Source: JBDHBD01 sp039586095
GTDB taxonomy: Bacteria; Gemmatimonadota; Gemmatimonadetes; Palauibacterales; Palauibacteraceae
Direction: 5' to 3'
Length of the DNA: 64,000 bases
NCBI GenBank assembly: GCA_039586095.1
Contig: JBDHLB010000025.1
Location: 3,352 to 67,351, forward strand
Under the pieces are notes generated by a model. That model searched no databases, was not told the DNA's origin, and was given only the letters and a program-made list of their open reading frames with translations. The position numbers were made by a program, and so were the translations under genes. Each line of letters opens with the position of its first letter. Position 1 is the stretch's first letter. Shown piece by piece: positions 59,870 through 64,000 of this stretch.

Positions 59870-60089
59870 CGCAAAGTCGTGCACACCGGCGGTGGTGTCC
59901 ACGCGTGCCACTATCTTGCGAATCTCTGCCAGTCTCGGCAGCATGCGCCACGACGTCGGGATTCGTGAATTTCTGGAGTACGCCTACACACTCAAGACGC
60001 TCGAGTGCGGTGTCTCGTAACGGAGACCAGGGGCGGTGCCTTGCAGACGCGCATAGATTGAGTCGCGGGCCCGATCCGAGGTGAGAGCG

Positions 60090-60485
60090 ATGCAGAAGGC
60101 CGACTATAGCATGACGAAGAAGCTGCCGGACACCCCGTACGAGGAGGCGGTCGAGCGGGTGACCGCTGCCCTCAAGGACGAGGGGTTCGGGGTGCTGACC
60201 GAGATCGACGTGCGCGCCACCATGCGCGAAAAGCTGGACGCGGAGTTCAAGCCCTACGTGATCCTCGGCGCCTGCAACCCGAACCTGGCGTATCGGGCGC
60301 TCGCCACGGACAGCAGCGTGGGTCTCCTGCTTCCGTGCAACGTGGTCGTGGCCGCGGCCGACGGGGGCACAGAGGTGGCAATCGCACGCCCGCAGGCGAT
60401 GCTCGAGATCGCTGACGTCGAGGCGTTACGCTCGATCGCGTACGAGGCCGAAGAGCGCTTGAAACGAGTGCTTCAGCGCGTGTAA
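60090..60485 (+). CDS. DUF302 protein
   Basis: A 131-residue single DUF302 domain: MTKKLPDTPYEEAVERVTAA, GFGVLTEIDVRATMREKLD, YVILGACNPNLAYRALATD and GLLLPCNVVVAAADGG, the full family pattern. ATG 60090 is preferred because GAGGTGAGAG precedes it. DUF302 folds are small alpha/beta proteins of unknown function, often near thiol or redox genes; Cys residues are conserved (ILGACNP and LLPCNVVV). No partner here. Confidence 0.92.
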   Translation: MQKADYSMTKKLPDTPYEEAVERVTAALKDEGFGVLTEIDVRATMREKLDAEFKPYVILGACNPNLAYRALATDSSVGLLLPCNVVVAAADGGTEVAIARPQAMLEIADVEALRSIAYEAEERLKRVLQRV

Positions 60486-60557
60486 GACCGGGTCGTATCC
60501 GGCCCGCGCCGTCCGTTTCGACCAGCTGCCTGTGCGAGCCGGTTGCCGTCTGGCCGG

Positions 60558-61838
60558 CTATTCCCCGCCCAGCGGGTTCTCTACCAGGCCCAGGAAGAGG
60601 ATCGTTCCGGAGAACCGCTCACGGATCGCGAACAGGAACGGCCGGTCCACCCGCATGGTCGGCGGAATCGACGTGACACCGACTCCCACGGACGTCGCGG
60701 CGGCCGCCTCGGTGCCCTCTTCGTTCACGTCGATGAAGGTCTTCTGCTTCACCTCGGTGATGAACAGGTTGCCGGGAAGTGGGGCTCCCGACTCCGCCAG
60801 CCGCCCGAAGTTCGCGTTGCCGCGATCAAAGGCAATTCCCATCCCCAGCGCTGACAGCGCATCGTTCAGCTTCTTCTCCCACTCCAGAGTGAAGCGGGGT
60901 AGCTCGAGCAGAATCCGCTGCGTGGAGAACCCCGTCATCCAGCCATCCCAGCGGGCTTCGTCCAGCTGCGGCAACAGATCGTCCAGTGCTCTTCCGGCGG
61001 CAGGCAACAGAACCGTCATGCTGAATGCGCCCCGCCCGTACCGAAGATCGACGCCCTGAAACAGCTCGTTCTCCTGATACAGGAAGTCGTCCTGCCGGGA
61101 CATGAGACGAGCCTGCACGGTCGTACCATCGGTCAGGTCGAAGGCTGCTTCTCGCGTCAGATCCGGGTCGAAGGGGCTCTGCCACGCGCCCTTGAAGTAG
61201 ATCGCGTTGATCAGGAACATCACGTCCTGTGGCGTGATCTCCTGGATCAGCTCGGTGATCTTTCCGTTGGTGTTTTCCTCGACCCACCCGTTGATGGTCG
61301 CGGTCGCCCCCGGGTCCGCGAAGTCGAGCGCGCTCACGAGTGCGTCGAAGTACTCCCGCGAAGCGTCGACGAAGGCCGGCGATGTCGGGAAGTCGTCCCG
61401 ATGCCAGATGGAGTTCGCAATGCCGAAGTCTACATCGCCGTCCAGACCCCGCAGAAGTTCGATCAGGGTTCGATACGCGTCGTTCGCCTCTTCCTCGTCG
61501 AGACCGCCGTGCCCGAGCGTGGTCCGCATCGCGTCGAGGGTCGTACCGTCGGCACCGTTGGCCGTCATCCCGAGCGCCATATAGGCCGAGAGCGGCGAGA
61601 CGATCACGTTCTTCCCCTCCCTCGCGCCCCCCAGCTCGCCGAACAGCGACAGGCCAAAACCGTTCCCCGAGTCGATCAGCGCCTGCTCGACCGGAGACAG
61701 CTCGCGCGGCAGCGACTCGAGCGGTTCGAGCGGCGTCTGAGCCGTGCCGCACCCCGTGAGCACCGTCATCGAGCCGATGGCCAGACTGGCAGCAACCGAG
61801 CGCGCTCGATGTCTGTGGGTTCCCCGCATCGCGTACAT
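60558..61838 (-). CDS. Bacterial serpin (lipoprotein) with predicted P1 threonine
   Basis: A 426-residue serine-protease inhibitor with a lipoprotein signal (MTVLTGCGTA). The serpin fold is complete: NVIVSPLSAYMALGMTANGA, FLINAIYFKGAWQSPFD and LELPRFTLEWEKKLNDAL. The hinge of the reactive loop reads EEGTEAAAATSVGVGVT; counted from P17 Glu, P1 is Thr and P1' Ser, followed by SIPPTMRVDRPFLFAI, close to the alpha-1-antitrypsin arrangement SIPPEVKFNKPF. The small Ala/Thr hinge suggests a real inhibitor. Lipid-anchored, it would protect the cell surface from secreted proteases, perhaps its own. It lies near the M24 peptidase gene on the same strand. Confidence 0.93.
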   Translation of the reverse strand: MYAMRGTHRHRARSVAASLAIGSMTVLTGCGTAQTPLEPLESLPRELSPVEQALIDSGNGFGLSLFGELGGAREGKNVIVSPLSAYMALGMTANGADGTTLDAMRTTLGHGGLDEEEANDAYRTLIELLRGLDGDVDFGIANSIWHRDDFPTSPAFVDASREYFDALVSALDFADPGATATINGWVEENTNGKITELIQEITPQDVMFLINAIYFKGAWQSPFDPDLTREAAFDLTDGTTVQARLMSRQDDFLYQENELFQGVDLRYGRGAFSMTVLLPAAGRALDDLLPQLDEARWDGWMTGFSTQRILLELPRFTLEWEKKLNDALSALGMGIAFDRGNANFGRLAESGAPLPGNLFITEVKQKTFIDVNEEGTEAAAATSVGVGVTSIPPTMRVDRPFLFAIRERFSGTILFLGLVENPLGGE

Positions 61839-61890
61839 CGTCTCATCTCCTCGCCGGCGTGCGCCGCCGGACGATCAAACCTCGAATCCC

Positions 61891-63276
61891 TCACCAGACA
61901 AGGTGCAAACTCTCTTGCCGTCGAAACATCCAGTGACGGGCCCCTGCCTCGTCCAGGTACGCCTCCTCTTCCTGACGGCAGCTCGCCGCCTTCCCATTCC
62001 ACTCGGGCACGGCGACCCTCGCTTGAAGCTCTATCGAGTGCCACGTGTTCGGCTTCAGTGTCAGATCGCCTCGCACGGGCACTCCCTCCTGGTGATCCCA
62101 CAGCCCGATGAGGGGACCGGCACCGTGGCCGTGGTCACCTACAGGATGGGTATACACCGTACCCTCGATCCCTTCCCCCTCCATCGCAGCCAGCGTGCGG
62201 GCGAGGACTTCATTTCCGGTCCGGCCGGGCTCCATCTCACGAAGCAGCAGGTCCTGCATTCGGTTGCTCGTAGCGAGGCAGGCTTGAAGCCCCCTGGGTG
62301 GTTCCATCTCGCCGGGGCGCAGGACGTAGCCGAGATGCTGTGTGTCCGTGTGCAGACCCATGGCGATCACGCCGAAATCCACCCACAGGAGATCGCCCCG
62401 CTCGATCACGACCGGCCCATCCTCCGGCACATCGCCCGCTCGCTGAACACTCACGGACGGTTGGAACCACACGGTCATCCCCAGATCGCGGACTCTCTCG
62501 CGAAGCCACCAGCGCACATCATCGGTCGTCGTCACGCCGGGCGTGATGACCGCCGAGCTGAACGCGCGTGAAATCAGCGCGTGCACTGTCTGCTGAAGAC
62601 GGCGGTAGTGCGGCAGCATGGAAGGAACGCGCGTTGCGATGTAGTCGATGGCCAGCTCGGGCACTCGCACGACCCGACTGACGTACTCGGCACCCAATGC
62701 GCGCTCCAGCGCTTCGCGCTCGCCCGCGTGCAGCCCGTCCGAGAAGGCGTGATGCTCGTCGATGTTGAGCGCGATGTTGCGTGGATCGCGCTCCTCGATC
62801 AGCCGACGCAGCTGTCGCCACTGCTCGTCACCGAACAACTCGGGGCGATCCGACCACGGATCGGACTCCGTATAGACCTCGTACAGTCCGCCCTGGCTCG
62901 TCCCACCGAGCGCGATCCGATCCACGCCTGCTTCGGGACCCCGGTCGTGAAAGATGTAGATGGACCGTCGGCGTGCCGCGAACGTGGTCGGTGAGCGCAT
63001 CGACCAGAAGACTGGATCCTCCGCGTACTCCCGCATCGATAGGATCCACATCTCGACACCGTGCTCTCGCATCAGAGCGGGGAGCACGTTCGTGAGCCGC
63101 TCCGCGAGCCATGCTTGTTGAAGCTGGGCCTGTGCGCGCAGGGGCGGCAGCGCGTGCACCTGGGGAACGAGCCCCTCGGGCGCGCTCTGCGGCACCTGTC
63201 CCTCGGCGATACAGGGCGGCACGGTATTCGCCGCCGCAAGCAGAAGAAGGGTGTGAAGGCTGCGCGTGGTCTTCAT
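61891..63276 (-). CDS. Secreted M24 family peptidase (Xaa-Pro aminopeptidase-like)
   Basis: A 461-residue exported metallopeptidase. The signal peptide starts MKTTRSLHTLLLLAAANTVP. A creatinase-like N-terminal domain (LMREHGVEMWILSMREYAED) precedes the pita-bread catalytic part. Metal ligands are seen in WVDFGVIAMGLHTDTQHLG (Asp, Asp) and THPVGDHGHGAG (His), with later Glu in SIELQARVAVPEW and another near the C-terminus. ATG 63276 is chosen; the frame to 63312 is longer without a better start. It probably removes N-terminal residues next to proline in the periplasm. Confidence 0.88.
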   Translation of the reverse strand: MKTTRSLHTLLLLAAANTVPPCIAEGQVPQSAPEGLVPQVHALPPLRAQAQLQQAWLAERLTNVLPALMREHGVEMWILSMREYAEDPVFWSMRSPTTFAARRRSIYIFHDRGPEAGVDRIALGGTSQGGLYEVYTESDPWSDRPELFGDEQWRQLRRLIEERDPRNIALNIDEHHAFSDGLHAGEREALERALGAEYVSRVVRVPELAIDYIATRVPSMLPHYRRLQQTVHALISRAFSSAVITPGVTTTDDVRWWLRERVRDLGMTVWFQPSVSVQRAGDVPEDGPVVIERGDLLWVDFGVIAMGLHTDTQHLGYVLRPGEMEPPRGLQACLATSNRMQDLLLREMEPGRTGNEVLARTLAAMEGEGIEGTVYTHPVGDHGHGAGPLIGLWDHQEGVPVRGDLTLKPNTWHSIELQARVAVPEWNGKAASCRQEEEAYLDEAGARHWMFRRQESLHLVW

Positions 63277-63360
63277 GTCATCGTGACTCCTTGTGCCTAC
63301 CGAAGCAGCCACCTGAGAGAATCGTCGTGCGTGCGAGGTGAGGCTGGTTGAAACGAACGA

Positions 63361-63393
63361 GCCCCGAGCAGCGGAGTCGCCCGCTGCCGGGGC
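63361..63393 (-). terminator. GC-rich stem-loop after cytochrome gene
   Basis: GCCCCG-A-GCAGCGG (63361-63374) pairs with CCGCTGC-CGGGGC (63381-63393) around a 6-nt loop, with one bulged A. On the minus strand it is followed by a T-containing TCGTTCGTTTC stretch, so a factor-independent terminator for the cytochrome gene is plausible. The remainder of 63277-63436 shows nothing else. Confidence 0.6.
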
Positions 63394-63436
63394 CCATCGG
63401 AACTGTGGCCGGTCTTTGCCTGTGAGCGAAGGCCGC

Positions 63437-64000
63437 CTACTCTTCGCCCGCCTCCGCCTCTGGCCGCGGATGGGCGATCTTTGCCCAGTACTCGTCGAAG
63501 TCGAAGCCCTGGAAGAAGGCGTTCCCCTCCGCCTTGTGGCAGCCGGTGCAGGTCTCCGCGGTGGGCGTTATGAGCCCCACCGATGCGGCCTCGATCTCGC
63601 CGGCGGCGATCGCCTGCTTGACCGACCGGCTCTTGTATTCGCTTCCGGGTCCGTGGCAGCTCTCGCAGCCGACCCCTTCCTCGAGCGTGATCTTCTGGTT
63701 CTCGATGTCATCCAGAACCGCGAAAGCCGTGGCGTGGCACTGGAGGCACTGCGCTTCCGTCTGCGGGTCCCCAAGACCCGCCTCAGCGGCTGCCGCCTTG
63801 GCCTCATCGCTGGCCAGGGTCGCGAACGTCTTGGCGTGCGGGCCCTGCTCCCACTTGCCGAACTGGTCGCCCTCCTCCGCCTTGCTGTGGCAGCGCTTAC
63901 AGGCCCGGGCGCCCTCGTAGGTAAACTCGGCCTCCTGGGCGGCGAGGCTCGAAGCGCCCCCCATGAACGCACCCAGCAGGGCGAGAACAAGCAATCGTTT
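63437..64000 (-). CDS. Tetraheme c-type cytochrome (partial, start beyond window)
   Basis: At least 188 residues, running off the window end in its signal peptide (KRLLVLALLGAFMGGASSLAAQEA). Four heme-binding motifs are visible: CKRCH, CLQCH, CESCH and CTGCH. ESCHGPGSEYKSRSVKQAIA and PTAETCTGCH match the cytochrome c554/c'-like family (multiheme proteins of nitrification or other electron transfer). It is periplasmic. The TTG at 63994 is probably not the true start: the coding frame continues to base 64000. A terminator-like stem follows. Confidence 0.9.
   Translation of the reverse strand, partial: KRLLVLALLGAFMGGASSLAAQEAEFTYEGARACKRCHSKAEEGDQFGKWEQGPHAKTFATLASDEAKAAAAEAGLGDPQTEAQCLQCHATAFAVLDDIENQKITLEEGVGCESCHGPGSEYKSRSVKQAIAAGEIEAASVGLITPTAETCTGCHKAEGNAFFQGFDFDEYWAKIAHPRPEAEAGEE

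Noticed and set aside
1..64000. CRISPR arrays, tRNA, rRNA and insertion sequences
   Set aside because: No regularly spaced repeats, no tRNA T-loop/acceptor pattern and no transposase or terminal inverted repeats were found by eye. A tRNAscan/ISfinder search would be decisive.

Overview
The window is 64 kb of high-GC bacterial chromosome, densely coded on both strands, with one 50-base assembly gap (28432-28481). A Kdo transferase (waaA), an outer-membrane-type beta-barrel fusion and many lipobox or Tat-type signal peptides indicate a diderm cell with LPS. The gene mix (many secreted peptidases and PD40 propeller proteins, DUF1080, paired Gfo/Idh/MocA oxidoreductases, a bacterial serpin, baeRF) resembles Gemmatimonadota and related environmental lineages, probably a draft or metagenome-assembled genome. 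That placement is inference; no rRNA or tRNA gene was seen.

Layout: 0-24 kb is mainly housekeeping. It holds a P1 peptidase, a PLP dehydratase overlapping gyrA, a glycosyltransferase overlapping uvrA, an ABC exporter divergent from uvrA, waaA, an orphan D12-class adenine methylase, a zinc aminopeptidase, Usp and a YggX-like pair, leuS with DUF92, a CDF metal exporter with a small overlapping membrane protein, and acs followed by an MFS carrier. At 24.9-29.6 kb an overlapping run reads DUF1080, free-standing 5'-3' exonuclease, MFS carrier and amidohydrolase; the last is broken by the gap and a frameshift. At 29.6-35.2 kb there is an accessory stretch of small unrelated genes. It ends in a TolB-like lipoprotein gene bounded by an attC-like site and an inverted core sequence, i.e. 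a probable integron-type gene cassette.

At 35.7-45 kb come queE, an S9 peptidase, fumC, DUF192, a Fur regulator preceded by a perfect 20-bp palindrome, pyrE, proline dehydrogenase and nfuA. At 44.7-50.6 kb three genes are visibly damaged: an ATP-grasp gene with a 5-bp tandem duplication, an SRPBCC relic and a frameshifted membrane protein. They lie among a VOC protein, an SMP-30-like secreted protein and a secreted SurE. At 51-64 kb are baeRF with a holin-like membrane protein, a divergent macrodomain, two Gfo/Idh/MocA oxidoreductases, a 1030-residue secreted peptidase/propeller/barrel fusion, RlpA with an antisense NDH-2 relic, DUF302, a serpin, an M24 peptidase and a tetraheme cytochrome cut by the window end.

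Recurring themes are 4-bp ATGA/GTGA overlaps (translational coupling), two genes whose conserved N-termini have no ATG/GTG/TTG start, and a two-block dispersed repeat placed 3' of two unrelated genes. No complete novel defence-type system was identified. The most interesting leads are the cassette, the repeat family, the exonuclease inside a carbohydrate-type operon and the baeRF/holin/macrodomain neighbourhood.
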